Part shown: positions 8,894-18,641 of the stretch, one piece after another | How the letters are laid out: each line of letters starts with the position of its first letter | Position numbering within the stretch: position 1 is the stretch's first letter | Assembly (NCBI GenBank): GCA_003697135.1 | Contig: RFGC01000037.1 | Location: 62,001-126,000, forward strand | Origin: Acidobacteriota bacterium | GTDB lineage: Bacteria; Acidobacteriota; Blastocatellia; Pyrinomonadales; Pyrinomonadaceae | Direction of reading: 5' to 3' | DNA length: 64,000 bases | Made by a program: the position numbers and the translations under genes | The notes under the pieces: model-generated | Seen by the model: only the letters and a program-made list of their open reading frames with translations | Database searches by the model: none | Told to the model about the DNA's origin: nothing

Positions 8894-9556
8894 ATGGCAC
8901 GCGGATTTTCAATTGTAGAGTTGATAGTAGTGATAATGATAACGATGATCATAATGGCCATAACATTTGCGTTCATAACAAACTATCGCCAGGTTTACAG
9001 GCCGAGCGAACAAGTGTTGCAGATAGCTGATATTCTTCGAGAGGCTCGTCAGCGTGCATTAACGCAAAGAAGGACAATGCGTGTCGAGGTTGACATAACA
9101 GGCCGTAGTAACCCAGCAGACAGAACGATTATGGTGAGATTGATAGACGAAAATACTAATGCTACTGACTGGCAAGATGATAGAGAAATACGAAGGTTAG
9201 TTTTCTCTAGCGAGGCAGAAGTAGCCATTGCTATACCTGATATATCTGCTGTTCCTTCAGAAATGATAAGCGTTACACCTATAAATGGATGTCCGTTGAG
9301 TGTTTATCCTTCAAGTGTAAATCGCAATGTTTGCACTTTTCGTTTTTTAAGTAACGGAACAGTCGTTGATGCAGGAACTGATGCGATAGGCTCCAACGCA
9401 AATCCTGTGAATGCTGCTTTGTATGTCTGGTCACGTAGAAAAGACAATCCAAATCGTTCTGAGCAAGCTTACGGGCTTACAATTCTGTGGACCAGCGGTT
9501 TCGTCAGAATGTGGAGATACAACTATAGTTCTAACAGATGGGAATACTACTACTAA
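8894..9556 (+). CDS. GspH/FimT-family minor pseudopilin
   Basis: This 220-residue type IV pilin-like protein has the very short leader MARG followed by FSIVELIVV. Prepilin peptidase should cut between G4 and F5, leaving N-methylated Phe1 and the conserved Glu5. A 25-residue hydrophobic helix follows, then a soluble beta domain with 'ADILREARQRALTQRR' as in GspH/FimT proteins, which help start pilus assembly. An upstream TTG- or GTG-initiated extension is possible, but ATG 8894 fits best because GTGAGG lies five bases before it and because the leader is then class III-like. It is the first gene of a four-gene pilin operon. Confidence 0.85.
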   Translation: MARGFSIVELIVVIMITMIIMAITFAFITNYRQVYRPSEQVLQIADILREARQRALTQRRTMRVEVDITGRSNPADRTIMVRLIDENTNATDWQDDREIRRLVFSSEAEVAIAIPDISAVPSEMISVTPINGCPLSVYPSSVNRNVCTFRFLSNGTVVDAGTDAIGSNANPVNAALYVWSRRKDNPNRSEQAYGLTILWTSGFVRMWRYNYSSNRWEYYY

Positions 9557-9568
9557 GGAGAAAGGTTT

Positions 9569-10141
9569 ATGGGAAATGAGAAGGGTTTTTCTTATCTGGA
9601 TTTGATACTTGCCATAACAATCATGATGATAGGCGTTTTAGCTTCGGTAAGTGCCATAACAACAGCTTTGATTCGAGTTTACGAAACAGAGCAGCAGGCT
9701 ATAGCAAAACAGATGGCTTTATCGGCTTTGGAAGGGATATTTGCAACTCGTGACCTAGGTCGTCGCGGAACCTCAGGAACCATCGGTATAAACGGCTGGG
9801 ATTTGATAAGAAATGCTTCACAACCGCCTGTAAATGGTGTCCAGGGGATATTTTTGGATGGATGGAGACCAGTGAGGCAAAGTCCGGGAGCCGATGGAAT
9901 ACCAGGAACAGCTGATGATGCTTGCGACGCTCCGGGTCCATGCGGCACCGGTTCAAATCAAAATACTAGTCCCATCATCGGGGGATTTGAAAGAATGATT
10001 CAGATAACCGATCTTGAAGATCCAGATAGACCTTCAAGCGTTTACGGAGTAACAAGACGCAGAATTGATATATCAGTTCGTTACTCAGTTAGAGGAATAC
10101 CAAGACAGCAAACTGTGTCAACGATAGTAACTAACTACTGA
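9569..10141 (+). CDS. PilV-like minor prepilin
   Basis: This 190-residue protein has the leader MGNEKG followed by FSYLDLILAITIMMIG, a class III prepilin signal. Position +5 of the mature protein is Asp, not the near-universal Glu. The hydrophobic helix and the 'AKQMALSALEGIFATRDL' segment are typical of PilV/GspI-type minor pilins. The middle is Gly/Pro-rich ('GADGIPGTADDACDAPG') with a cysteine pair. A strong ribosome site, AAGGAG, precedes ATG 9569. It lies between the GspH-like and PilW-like genes, spaced 12 and 18 bases. Confidence 0.82.
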   Translation: MGNEKGFSYLDLILAITIMMIGVLASVSAITTALIRVYETEQQAIAKQMALSALEGIFATRDLGRRGTSGTIGINGWDLIRNASQPPVNGVQGIFLDGWRPVRQSPGADGIPGTADDACDAPGPCGTGSNQNTSPIIGGFERMIQITDLEDPDRPSSVYGVTRRRIDISVRYSVRGIPRQQTVSTIVTNY

Positions 10142-10159
10142 TAAGCGAGGTGGAAGAAG

Positions 10160-11227
10160 ATGAGAAACTTCAATCAAAAAGGTTTTTCACTTGTAGAGAC
10201 AATTATAGTGATGCTTGTTTTTCTAATAGTTGTTGGTTCGATATACGGGCTACTGCAAGTTGGTTTTATAGATCGCAATAGGGCTAACCGTGAGGTTGAA
10301 GTTGCGAAAAATGCTCGTATAGCTATTCATCTAATAGGTAGAGACGCACTAAATGCAGGATTAAGTTATACTAGGGTCGGAGCAGTTGCACCGAATAACT
10401 TCCTTAATGCAAGGCTTGGCATACCTCCTGATCTGAGCGGAAGAGATATAATAACTGCTGTGATTCCTGGGAATAATGTTTTTACAAACAACTTAGACCC
10501 AAGTGTAAGAACAGACCTAGTTGCCTTTGCTTTTGCGGATGTTGAATTTAACGGTGGTAGCCCTGTTTCTATAACAAACGCGGTGACAAGCGGCTCGAAT
10601 ATTATTCTCAGTTACGATCCAAACACCCTTGCCGCTGGTTTTGGTTTCAGCCCTTTTGATTTATTGCTAATTCAGTCTGATTCTAATCAGGTTGCAGTAA
10701 TGGTCTCATCTGTTGACCAAGGAAACAATCGGATTACCTTAGCCCCAGGTGATCCACTAGGAATTAATCTGCCAGCTAATGGAACTGGAAATAATGCCAA
10801 CATTTTGAGAAAATGTGCATCCAGTAGTGATACTAACTGCACCAACTACCCAGGAGTTACTGCAAAAAGATTTTTCTGGGTTGCTTACAGGGTAGAACCA
10901 GACGGGACGCTCGTTAAAATAAACTTTGGAAATAACAGAGGCCAACCACCAACCGCTCAAATCCAGAGAATGCCGATAGCTTATAATGTGAAGGACATGC
11001 AGATAACTTATCTATTAAGTGACGGTCGGGTTTTAGACAATCCAGCCGCAGGTCCCAACGGAGTTTATGGCGATGGAGATGATACTCCACTTGATATGAA
11101 CATGGTTATACAAGTAAATGTGACTTTAACAGTTCAGTCCCCGGAAATAGATGAACAACTTCGCAGGAGGAGAGAATTTACAGTAAATGCTTCTTTTAGC
11201 ACCAGGAACGTAAATTACGATGCCTGA
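10160..11227 (+). CDS. PilW-like minor prepilin
   Basis: This 355-residue protein has leader MRNFNQKG and mature start FSLVETIIVMLVFLIVVG with the conserved Glu at +5. The 'ARIAIHLIGRDALNAGL' segment after the helix is characteristic of PilW/GspJ proteins. The soluble part is Asn- and Gly-rich, has one Cys pair near 'KCASSSDTNC', and ends in beta-rich sequence. It is part of the priming complex of a type IV pilus or type II secretion pseudopilus. The start is supported by 'GAGGTGGAAG' upstream. The next gene begins 23 bases downstream behind its own strong ribosome site. Confidence 0.83.
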   Translation: MRNFNQKGFSLVETIIVMLVFLIVVGSIYGLLQVGFIDRNRANREVEVAKNARIAIHLIGRDALNAGLSYTRVGAVAPNNFLNARLGIPPDLSGRDIITAVIPGNNVFTNNLDPSVRTDLVAFAFADVEFNGGSPVSITNAVTSGSNIILSYDPNTLAAGFGFSPFDLLLIQSDSNQVAVMVSSVDQGNNRITLAPGDPLGINLPANGTGNNANILRKCASSSDTNCTNYPGVTAKRFFWVAYRVEPDGTLVKINFGNNRGQPPTAQIQRMPIAYNVKDMQITYLLSDGRVLDNPAAGPNGVYGDGDDTPLDMNMVIQVNVTLTVQSPEIDEQLRRRREFTVNASFSTRNVNYDA

Positions 11228-11250
11228 TTTTGAAAGTAGGAGGTGGATTT

Positions 11251-14112
11251 ATGAAAAGATTTTCTTTAGGGGTAAAAAAAGGGTTACAATCAGAGGACGG
11301 TTCGACCATTGTTTTAACGCTGCTTATTCTTGTGCTTTTAGCAGCCTTTGTTGCCTTAGCTGTTACTCGCTCGGTTAGTGAAACTCTTAGCACTGCAAAT
11401 GATGTGGCGGAAACGCGTGCATTTACGGCCGCTGAAGCAAGCCTTGAGACTATGACTCGTGAATTCGATAAAGTCTTCGAGGAAAAACTTTCTCCTGATC
11501 TGGTTGATCTACAGAGAATCAGAAATACTGTTCCTCCCGGATTTGAGGATTATAATTTTCAGCAAGAAGTGGTTCAAACTAGAAGTGCGAGGGTTGTTGA
11601 TCTGACAGGAAGCTTTCTAAAAGGTCTGAAGGCTCTCAGAGATGAGTGGAGATTTCAGACGACCACAACAGATAGGAATTCCGGAGTTCAAGTAGTTTTG
11701 AGGCGGTGGATTTACAATAATCGTATTCCGCTGTTTCAGTTTGGTATTTTCTACAATGATGATGCTGAATTTCATCCAGGGCCACTTTTTAACTTTGGCG
11801 GAAGAGTTCATAGCAATGGCAACATATTCCTGATGGCTAGCAGTGGGCTTTATTTCTCATCAATTGTTACGGCTAGCAGAGAAATAATAACGGACGTTGC
11901 CAGAAATGGCTCCCCTTGGAATCATTGGAGTGATAAAGTTTACATCAGGGATGCTACTGGCATTTACAGGCAACTGAGATACTGCATGGGGAGTGTTATA
12001 ACGACTTCTTACGGGTCAGATTGCGGAGCGTCTGCTTCCACACCTGTTAATCTCGGTAGTGGTTATCCTACTCTTTACAGAAACGAGAATTGGCCGACAT
12101 ATAGAAACCTTTTCCAAGGAAACCTTCTGTCAGGACAACCACGCTTGGACTTGCCACTTGTGATAGCAAGTCATGGTGGACTTAGTTACATAGAGTTGAT
12201 AAAGAGGGGTAAGAACATAGGTGATCTTCATAACCTAAATGGAGCGATAGTTCCTGTGAATAGCTCCACTGCCGATTCATTTATTACGACTAAGGAAAGA
12301 TATGCAAACAAGAACGGGATTCGCATAACTCTTGCCGACAGGAAAGAAATGCTTCCCGGGTGTGCAGATCCAGCAACTGGCAACGCCGTATCAACTCCTT
12401 GCGGTGTTAGACTTGACGGCGATCCCTCAGGTAATGGCGATGATGTATCTAACCCAGAAAGAGCTGGCTATTTACCTAAGCCGATGGCTGATGGTTATCA
12501 AGCTACTAGAGTCAACGGTTATAGACTCAGAACCGGTGGAACAACCATAAACGGAAGACAAAGACAGGTTTGGATAAAGGTTGAGTTAGTGCGGATAAGC
12601 CCTGTAACAGGACAAGTTGAAACCCAAGATGTAACTGAGCATATTTTGAGTCTAGGTGTTACGGAAAGACCCGCGTTTGCCGGTATGATTCAAGGTTACG
12701 GTAATGCCGATAGCCGTTCGATTATTAAACTTCAAAGATTTTCTATGCCCGGAGAGCAACTAACTGCTTCAGATAATACATACTACACTTTTCTTCCAAG
12801 TGTATCTCCTGCTATTCCTAATCCTGGGATGGCGATTAACCAAAACATAGTAGCACTTAGATATTCTACCAATAATGGTAGCACCTGGGCAGGGCTTGAT
12901 ACTGGATATTCTCCTCCAGATGATCCTGTTCATAGAAAGCGGTTGAACCTTCCATTAGGAAACACTGTAACGAACCTAGAAATCGTTCCTTTCCCGATAA
13001 AGATGTTTGATACGAGAGAAGGATTGTTTAATGATAGCCTTACAAATACGCAACTTAATAGCCTCTATCCAAATGGCACAGTGCCATGGGCTGGTGTGAT
13101 GAGCATGATAGATATTGACATAGCAAACCTGAGAAGATTCCTTAATGGTGAATTCGACAGTGCTATGCCAACAATAAACGGAAGGCGCATTCGATCAACT
13201 GATGTTCCTGAGGCAAACGGTTGGGTTCTTTATGTATCCGACCGTCGTGGTGATAGAGATTTCGATGGACAGTATGACATGGAGAACATCTATGTTCCTA
13301 CTAATAATCCAACATCTATCACTATGGAACCCGGTGAAGACGTAAATGATAACGGGGTTCTCGATGTAGATTACGGTGGAGAGGCTCCAAGATACACTGA
13401 TTATGACAACAGATTCCCTTACTGTGCTTTCTTCGATCATTCTTACTATCGTCGCGGAGTTCGCTTGATTAACGGAACAGTGTTGCCAGGTCGGTATGAT
13501 GCTACGAATCCAGCTAATACCAAAGGTTTCACTGTAGCTTCAGAAAATGCGGTTTATGTTTTGGGTAACTACAATGCTACCGGAGTTGACAGAACAGGGT
13601 TGTCATCCACGGATGTTACTCCTTCAACCAGGTACTTACCTCAAAATACGCCTGAGCATATCCCAGCTTCAATAGTGGCAGATGCAGTGATAATACTTTC
13701 AAATAACTGGCAGGATTCGAGAAGTTTCTGTTATCCCTTCTCGCTGAGTAATAGACCTGCTACAGAAACGACAGTTCGTTTTGCCATGCTTGCAGGTGAT
13801 CCAAGAAGTAGCTTAAACGGTAACCCGAATCAGGGTGGTGGTGACCCGAGACTGGCTGGTGGAATTCACAACTTCAAGCGTTTTCTTGAATATTGGGGAG
13901 GAAACGCGGCACCTCTACATTACACAGGCTCGCTTATAAATCTCTATAATGCTCAGGTCAACAATGGCTCTTTCAAATGCTGTAGCAAGGTATACAGCCC
14001 ACCCCAAAGAGACTGGACATTTGATATTTCACTCCTCGATCCTACTCGTTTGCCGCCAGGAACACCTTTCATTCATAACATACAACTTACTGGTTTTCAG
14101 AGAGTAAATTAA
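11251..14112 (+). CDS. Large PilX-like pilus-associated protein
   Basis: This 953-residue protein has a short basic N-terminus, then 'EDGSTIVLTLLILVLLAAFVALAV' and 'AFTAAEASLE', a pattern seen in PilX/GspK-type proteins that lack the +5 Glu. The soluble part is about five times longer than in ordinary PilX and contains aspartate-rich stretches such as 'DRRGDRDFDGQYDMENIY' and 'DVNDNGVLDVDYGG', which look like calcium-binding loops. This suggests a tip adhesin, as with PilY1 partners, but that is inference. ATG 11251 was chosen over an upstream start because AGGAGG lies eight bases before it. It is the last gene of the operon and ends 24 bases before a strong terminator. Confidence 0.8.
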   Translation: MKRFSLGVKKGLQSEDGSTIVLTLLILVLLAAFVALAVTRSVSETLSTANDVAETRAFTAAEASLETMTREFDKVFEEKLSPDLVDLQRIRNTVPPGFEDYNFQQEVVQTRSARVVDLTGSFLKGLKALRDEWRFQTTTTDRNSGVQVVLRRWIYNNRIPLFQFGIFYNDDAEFHPGPLFNFGGRVHSNGNIFLMASSGLYFSSIVTASREIITDVARNGSPWNHWSDKVYIRDATGIYRQLRYCMGSVITTSYGSDCGASASTPVNLGSGYPTLYRNENWPTYRNLFQGNLLSGQPRLDLPLVIASHGGLSYIELIKRGKNIGDLHNLNGAIVPVNSSTADSFITTKERYANKNGIRITLADRKEMLPGCADPATGNAVSTPCGVRLDGDPSGNGDDVSNPERAGYLPKPMADGYQATRVNGYRLRTGGTTINGRQRQVWIKVELVRISPVTGQVETQDVTEHILSLGVTERPAFAGMIQGYGNADSRSIIKLQRFSMPGEQLTASDNTYYTFLPSVSPAIPNPGMAINQNIVALRYSTNNGSTWAGLDTGYSPPDDPVHRKRLNLPLGNTVTNLEIVPFPIKMFDTREGLFNDSLTNTQLNSLYPNGTVPWAGVMSMIDIDIANLRRFLNGEFDSAMPTINGRRIRSTDVPEANGWVLYVSDRRGDRDFDGQYDMENIYVPTNNPTSITMEPGEDVNDNGVLDVDYGGEAPRYTDYDNRFPYCAFFDHSYYRRGVRLINGTVLPGRYDATNPANTKGFTVASENAVYVLGNYNATGVDRTGLSSTDVTPSTRYLPQNTPEHIPASIVADAVIILSNNWQDSRSFCYPFSLSNRPATETTVRFAMLAGDPRSSLNGNPNQGGGDPRLAGGIHNFKRFLEYWGGNAAPLHYTGSLINLYNAQVNNGSFKCCSKVYSPPQRDWTFDISLLDPTRLPPGTPFIHNIQLTGFQRVN

Positions 14113-14135
14113 ACCACCATCTAGCCTGGAAATAG

Positions 14136-14171
14136 ATCGGGATTCCTAGCAAAGGAATCCCGATTTTTTTT
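14136..14171 (+). terminator. Rho-independent terminator of the pilin operon
   Basis: ATCGGGATTCC (14136-14146) pairs perfectly with GGAATCCCGAT (14154-14164) around a seven-base loop, and eight Ts follow directly. Confidence 0.93.
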
Positions 14172-14229
14172 GAAGAGTTAGAATGATTAGGTTTTAACTG
14201 TGTCTGGAGATTTGGAATTCTCGATGGCT

Positions 14230-14694
14230 TCAAGGTCTTACATATTTCCCTGATTTGCCACCTTCTTTTAGTTCCAGCCTGATCTCACCAATTTCTATAT
14301 CTTTTTGGATTGACTTACACATATCGTAAATCGTCAAAGCGGCAATTGTGACTGCCGTAAGCGCTTCCATTTCAACGCCTGTTTTGTCTGAGGCTTTTGC
14401 TTCGGCTTCTAGATAAACACCGTAATCTGAAAGTTCGATTTTCAAATCTACCTTTGAGAGTCCGATTTGATGGCATAGCGGTATTAACTCAGACGTTTTT
14501 TTGGCGGCCAAAATTCCAGCGATGCGGGCAACTTCAAACGGACTTCCTTTTGGGAGTTGATTCAACCTTAAAACTTCCAAAGTTTCCGAATTCAAAAAGA
14601 CTTTTGCCGAGGCAACGGCTCTACGTTCGGTTATTTCCTTCTTGGAAATATCAACCATGCGTGCTTCGCCGCTTTCTCCTATATGGCTCATCAT
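14230..14694 (-). CDS. moaC: Cyclic pyranopterin monophosphate synthase (MoaC)
   Basis: This 154-residue enzyme converts 3',8-cyclo-7,8-dihydro-GTP into cyclic pyranopterin monophosphate in molybdenum cofactor synthesis. Recognised motifs are 'MVDISKKEITERRAVA', 'AGILAAKKTSELIPLCHQI' and 'GVEMEALTAVTIAALTIYDMCKS', the last containing the catalytic Asp/Lys region. Length matches the family. AGGAG lies eight bases before the first of two adjacent ATGs. No other moa or mob gene is adjacent. The MOSC protein at 43538 is a separate molybdenum-cofactor-related gene. Confidence 0.95.
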   Translation of the reverse strand: MMSHIGESGEARMVDISKKEITERRAVASAKVFLNSETLEVLRLNQLPKGSPFEVARIAGILAAKKTSELIPLCHQIGLSKVDLKIELSDYGVYLEAEAKASDKTGVEMEALTAVTIAALTIYDMCKSIQKDIEIGEIRLELKEGGKSGKYVRP

Positions 14695-14773
14695 AATTTA
14701 GACTCCTTTGGTTGAGATTTCAAACATAAAAGGCTGTAGCATTTTGGAAAATTTTTTGCAGTTCTTTGTTATC

Positions 14774-15445
14774 TTATTCACCGAGCGAATCAGTTGTTCG
14801 TTTCACGATTTTGATAGTCTTTATTCTTATGGGTTCGAGAGGACGTTCACCATCGCGTGGCGAAGCGGCGATGATTCGCACGTTGTTCATCCCTTCGATG
14901 ACTTTACCGAAAACAGTGTATTTTTTATCGAAAGATGGTTCTCGCTTTAAGGTTATAAAGAACTGTGAGTTTGCGGAATTAGGATCTTGGCTACGTGCCG
15001 CACCGACTATACCTGCATCGTAGGGTATATCAGAAAATTCCGCAGGGACATTAGGTTTGTTTGACTTTCCCATGCCGTCGTTTGATGGATCATTGTCTTT
15101 CGATAGCGGATCGCCTCCTTGAATAACTGAAGCGTTGATTCTGTGGAAAGTGGTGCCGTCATAGAAACCTTCTCTGGCAAGTTCTTTGAATCGTTTAACC
15201 ATTTCAGGAGCTATGTTTGGATAGAGTTCGATAATGATTTTCCCGTAAGCACTTTCATTCTCCATCTCGATTATGGCAACTTCATCGTCGGGAATGGGCT
15301 TTATGCCTGTCTTTACGGAAGATTTTGTAGGAGAACCTTTTGGAGTGGTTGATTCACACGCTGAAGAAAAACCTCCAATTAACAGAACTAGAAGCAGAAA
15401 GATTAATGGACGAGCTAAAAATCTGAGATGTAACAGCGTTCGCAT
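14774..15445 (-). CDS. Lipoprotein peptidyl-prolyl cis-trans isomerase, cyclophilin type
   Basis: This 223-residue protein has a basic start, a hydrophobic span and 'GGFSSAC', a lipobox-like site, so it is probably an envelope lipoprotein. A cyclophilin fold of about 165 residues follows: 'YDGTTFHRINASVIQGGDP', 'GAARSQDPNSANSQFFITL' and 'YTVFGKVIEGMNNV'. It would catalyse proline isomerisation in exported proteins. ATG 15445 was preferred to TTG 15463. A second, cytoplasmic cyclophilin lies at 15939, only one gene away. Confidence 0.87.
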   Translation of the reverse strand: MRTLLHLRFLARPLIFLLLVLLIGGFSSACESTTPKGSPTKSSVKTGIKPIPDDEVAIIEMENESAYGKIIIELYPNIAPEMVKRFKELAREGFYDGTTFHRINASVIQGGDPLSKDNDPSNDGMGKSNKPNVPAEFSDIPYDAGIVGAARSQDPNSANSQFFITLKREPSFDKKYTVFGKVIEGMNNVRIIAASPRDGERPLEPIRIKTIKIVKRTTDSLGE

Positions 15446-15492
15446 AAAATCTTGATAATCCAAAAGATTTGCATACTACCTGAGTTACTGTT

Positions 15493-15942
15493 TCAAAACT
15501 TTTTGCTACTGTCAATCAGAATAGTAACAGGTCCTTCGTTGACAAGCTCAACGCTCATCATGGCTTGGAAGATGCCGGTTGCGACTTGCTTAACTTGCTT
15601 CTTTGCTTCCGAAACAAAAAGCTCATAAAGCTTCTCTGCTTTTTCCGGTGGTGCTGCTTCTACGAAAGACGGTCTGCGACCACGTCTTACGTCGCCGTAG
15701 AGCGTGAATTGAGAAACTACAAGAAGCTCACCGCCGATGTCCAAAAGCGAAAGATTCATCTTTCCTTCCGAATCTTCAAAAATGCGTAAGTTTAGCGTTT
15801 TTTCAAGCGTGTAAAAAACGTCTTTTTCCGTGTCTTCATGTGAAACTCCGAGAAGCACTAAAAGCCCTTTACTTATTTGGCCTATCTTTTTGCCACAAAC
15901 TTTCACGCTTGCGCTTGAAACCCTTTGAACAACGGCTCTCAT
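15493..15942 (-). CDS. dtd: D-aminoacyl-tRNA deacylase
   Basis: This 149-residue enzyme removes D-amino acids (and glycine from tRNA-Ala) mischarged on tRNA. Diagnostic sequences are the start '[13 protein letters not shown]', '[17 protein letters not shown]' with the catalytic Ser-Gln region, and '[11 protein letters not shown]', corresponding to the cross-subunit Gly-cisPro motif. The length equals that of the bacterial family. Its ATG overlaps the stop codon of the cyclophilin gene upstream (ATGA), so it is translationally coupled. Confidence 0.95.
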   Translation of the reverse strand: MRAVVQRVSSASVKVCGKKIGQISKGLLVLLGVSHEDTEKDVFYTLEKTLNLRIFEDSEGKMNLSLLDIGGELLVVSQFTLYGDVRRGRRPSFVEAAPPEKAEKLYELFVSEAKKQVKQVATGIFQAMMSVELVNEGPVTILIDSSKKF

Positions 15943-16433
15943 AGCGTCGAACTATTTACAACATAAACTTTACGCATGATGATTTTTTCCAACGGCCTAT
16001 CATCTTCATTAGTTGGAACCTCCGCAATCGAATCAACGACTTCTATTCCTTCTATCACTTTCCCGAATTTAGTGTATTTCGGTGGAAGCGGATAGTCAGC
16101 TTGCATTATGAAAAATTGTGAACCGTTGGTGTTAGGACCAGCATTTGCCATTGCGACGGTTCCGCGATGATAAACTCCTTTGTAAAGTTCAGAATGCAAG
16201 TTTATCTCATCCTCGAAGTAGCCACCCCATGCAGATTCACCGCCGTAACCTGTCCCTAACGGGTCACCACCTTGGATGATGAAGTTCTTAATAACGCGAT
16301 GAAAAGTCAAACCGTTGTAATAGCCTTTTTCCGCAAGCAGACAAAAGTTTTCCACCGTTTTCGGTGAATCCTTTTCTAAAAGTTCAAACTTTATCGTTCC
16401 CTTATTTGTTTCAATAACCGCTATCTTTGCCAT
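15939..16433 (-). CDS. Peptidyl-prolyl cis-trans isomerase, cyclophilin type (cytoplasmic)
   Basis: This 164-residue single-domain cyclophilin has no signal peptide. Motifs: '[21 protein letters not shown]' split over the Arg-containing active site, '[19 protein letters not shown]' and '[17 protein letters not shown]'. It accelerates proline isomerisation during folding. ATG 16433 lies inside the last codons of the HAD gene (23-base overlap). A TTG further upstream is possible but would add only a poor N-terminal extension. It lies between HAD and dtd genes in one run. Confidence 0.9.
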   Translation of the reverse strand: MAKIAVIETNKGTIKFELLEKDSPKTVENFCLLAEKGYYNGLTFHRVIKNFIIQGGDPLGTGYGGESAWGGYFEDEINLHSELYKGVYHRGTVAMANAGPNTNGSQFFIMQADYPLPPKYTKFGKVIEGIEVVDSIAEVPTNEDDRPLEKIIMRKVYVVNSSTL

Positions 16434-17292
16434 TTTGGAAAATAAACTTTTCAATTGCTAATGCTACACCGTTTTCATCGTTTGATAAAGTCTTGTGATA
16501 TTTTTCGTTAAAAAGAAGTTCCGAGGAAGCATTCGCTACAACTACAGAAATACCTGCAAATTCAAGCATTTCCAGATCGTTTAGGTTGTCTCCCACTGCC
16601 ATTACTTCAGAGCTTGAAAAACCATAAAATTTTGCTAGTTTCTCGACGCCTGCGCCCTTTGAGGTATCGGGTGGGAGAACATCTATTAACGTGAAATTTT
16701 GCTTTGGATAAACGGTTGCTAAAACGTTTACTTGAGAATTCATCTCCGACTCTAAAACTTCTTGAAATTCTTGCATCCGTTCACAGGCGCCCGAAAACGA
16801 AATATGAACTACTTCAGACTCATCCAGAACGTAGTCTAAGTTTGGAACATAATGAACGGCTTCTTCAGCTTCTTCGCCATGAAGTTTGCGTGCCCAGTTT
16901 ATGTATGCAAGTAGCGGAAGATTTTCTTCTGAAATCCGTTCATAAAAGAGTGTTCCTTTGCCGTGCGGATCTACGGAAACCATAGGATCAAACCCAAGTT
17001 CCCTGCCTATTTGCAAGACGGTTTTTGCTACTGTTGGGTTAATCGTTGAAGCAGAAAGAATCTCCAGAGTTTCGGCGAATTTTATCAATGCTCCATTATG
17101 AGAAATTATAGGAGCTGTGAGTTGAAGTTCTAGCGCTACGGGAACGGCATCGCGAAATCTTCTACCTGTGCAGATTGTAACCAAAACTCCAGATTCTTCT
17201 GCCTTGCGGATAGCTTGCTTGTTAGTTTCAGAGAGTTTTCCAGAAGAGCTTAAAAGCGTGCCGTCCAAATCTAAAGCCAGCAATTTGATCAT
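16411..17292 (-). CDS. HAD-superfamily hydrolase, Cof type
   Basis: This 293-residue phosphatase has motif I 'ALDLDGTLLSS', motif II 'TICTGRR', a C2-type cap domain and motif IV 'VMAVGDNLNDLEMLEFAG'. Cof/YbiV-type enzymes act on sugar phosphates, flavin or pyridoxal phosphate, so the substrate is open. ATG 17292 begins MIKLLALDLDG, the normal family start, whereas the longer TTG version is unlikely. It is the first gene of a HAD-cyclophilin-dtd run and is divergent from cinA. Confidence 0.9.
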   Translation of the reverse strand: MIKLLALDLDGTLLSSSGKLSETNKQAIRKAEESGVLVTICTGRRFRDAVPVALELQLTAPIISHNGALIKFAETLEILSASTINPTVAKTVLQIGRELGFDPMVSVDPHGKGTLFYERISEENLPLLAYINWARKLHGEEAEEAVHYVPNLDYVLDESEVVHISFSGACERMQEFQEVLESEMNSQVNVLATVYPKQNFTLIDVLPPDTSKGAGVEKLAKFYGFSSSEVMAVGDNLNDLEMLEFAGISVVVANASSELLFNEKYHKTLSNDENGVALAIEKFIFQNGKDSGY

Positions 17293-17390
17293 CAAGAAAA
17301 TTCTAACTTGAGAAACTTCGCTCAACAAAAGGCTAATGTTTCGGATATTTCATCGTTAAAACCAGAACCTTGTGATAACATTTTTTCAGT

Positions 17391-18641
17391 ATGCAGAAAG
17401 CTGAAATAATTGCTATAGGCTCTGAACTGTTGACTCCAGACAAAATTGATACGAATAGCCTTTGGTTCACACAGAAGCTCAATGAAATCGGAATCGAAGT
17501 TATCATGAAAGCGGTCGTGGGCGATGATATTGAGCTACTTAAGCAGGCTATAAACTCGGCTCTGAAGCGTTCGGATGTGATAATTCTAACAGGCGGTTTA
17601 GGTCCAACCGAAGATGATGTAACGCGGCAAGCTGTTGCAGAAGCACTCGGTAGAAAGCTGATTTTTAACGAAGAAGTCGCAAGACAAATAAAAGAAAAAT
17701 TTGCCCGAATGAATCGGCAGATGCCCGAAATCAACAAAAGACAGGCTTTTGTCGTTGAAGGAGCAGTCATTTTGGAAAATCCAAATGGAACTGCTGTTGG
17801 GATGTTTATAGAATTAAACGAAAAAAGCCTTGCTGTTTTACCCGGACCGCCAAGGGAAAATCAACCAATGTTTGAAAAAGATGTTTTGCCGCGACTCGGT
17901 GATTCGGCAAGTGGAGTTGTTTTCAGAAGAAGATTGTTAAGAGTTTCGGGCATGGGAGAATCGGCTGTTGACGAAGCGATAGCTCCAATTTATTCAAAAT
18001 ACGAAAATATTAGAACTTCAATTCTGTTCAACCGAAGCGAGATAGAAATCCATCTAACAGCCAAAGCGAAATCTCAACAAGAGGCTGATGAAGCTCTTGA
18101 AAAACTGGCTTCGGAAATTACTGAAAAATTAGGAATTGCTGTCTTTGCGCTGAATGGTGAGACCATGGAAGAGGTTGTAGGAAGACTTCTGAAGGAGCGA
18201 AGAAAAACACTAGCTGTTGCGGAAAGTTGCACAGGAGGTTTAATCGGCGCAAGGCTGACTGACATTGCAGGTGCTTCAGAATACTTTTTGCTAGGTGTCA
18301 CTGCATACGCAAATGAAGCAAAGATAAAGATGCTTGACGTTCCATCTGAGTTAATCAAACGACATGGGGCTGTTTCTGCGGAGGTTGCAGAAGCAATGGC
18401 TTCAGGTGTTCGCAAAAAGGCTGGTTCAGACTATGGGATTTCCGTCACAGGAATTGCAGGCCCATCTGGCGGGACTAAAGAAAAACCTGTTGGATTAGTT
18501 TTTATCGGATATTCCGATGAGACAGAAACAAAATCGTTCAAGGTGATTTTACCCGGCGACAGATATTTAATTCGCTGGCGCGCAAGCCAAGCAGCTTTGG
18601 ACTACTTGAGAAGAAAAATCTTACACAAGGAGAAAATTTGA
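17391..18641 (+). CDS. cinA: CinA-family protein (nicotinamide-nucleotide amidase)
   Basis: This 416-residue two-domain protein has an N-terminal molybdopterin-binding-like COG1058 domain ('EIIAIGSELLTPDKIDTN', 'LTGGLGPTEDDVTRQAVAE') and a C-terminal PncC domain ('TLAVAESCTGGLIGARLTDI', 'ISVTGIAGPSGGTKEKPVG'). CinA proteins of this build act as NMN amidase and ADP-ribose pyrophosphatase in NAD salvage, and were named for competence-damage induction. It ends with TGATG, sharing one base with the ATG of the following lipoprotein gene. Confidence 0.94.
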   Translation: MQKAEIIAIGSELLTPDKIDTNSLWFTQKLNEIGIEVIMKAVVGDDIELLKQAINSALKRSDVIILTGGLGPTEDDVTRQAVAEALGRKLIFNEEVARQIKEKFARMNRQMPEINKRQAFVVEGAVILENPNGTAVGMFIELNEKSLAVLPGPPRENQPMFEKDVLPRLGDSASGVVFRRRLLRVSGMGESAVDEAIAPIYSKYENIRTSILFNRSEIEIHLTAKAKSQQEADEALEKLASEITEKLGIAVFALNGETMEEVVGRLLKERRKTLAVAESCTGGLIGARLTDIAGASEYFLLGVTAYANEAKIKMLDVPSELIKRHGAVSAEVAEAMASGVRKKAGSDYGISVTGIAGPSGGTKEKPVGLVFIGYSDETETKSFKVILPGDRYLIRWRASQAALDYLRRKILHKEKI

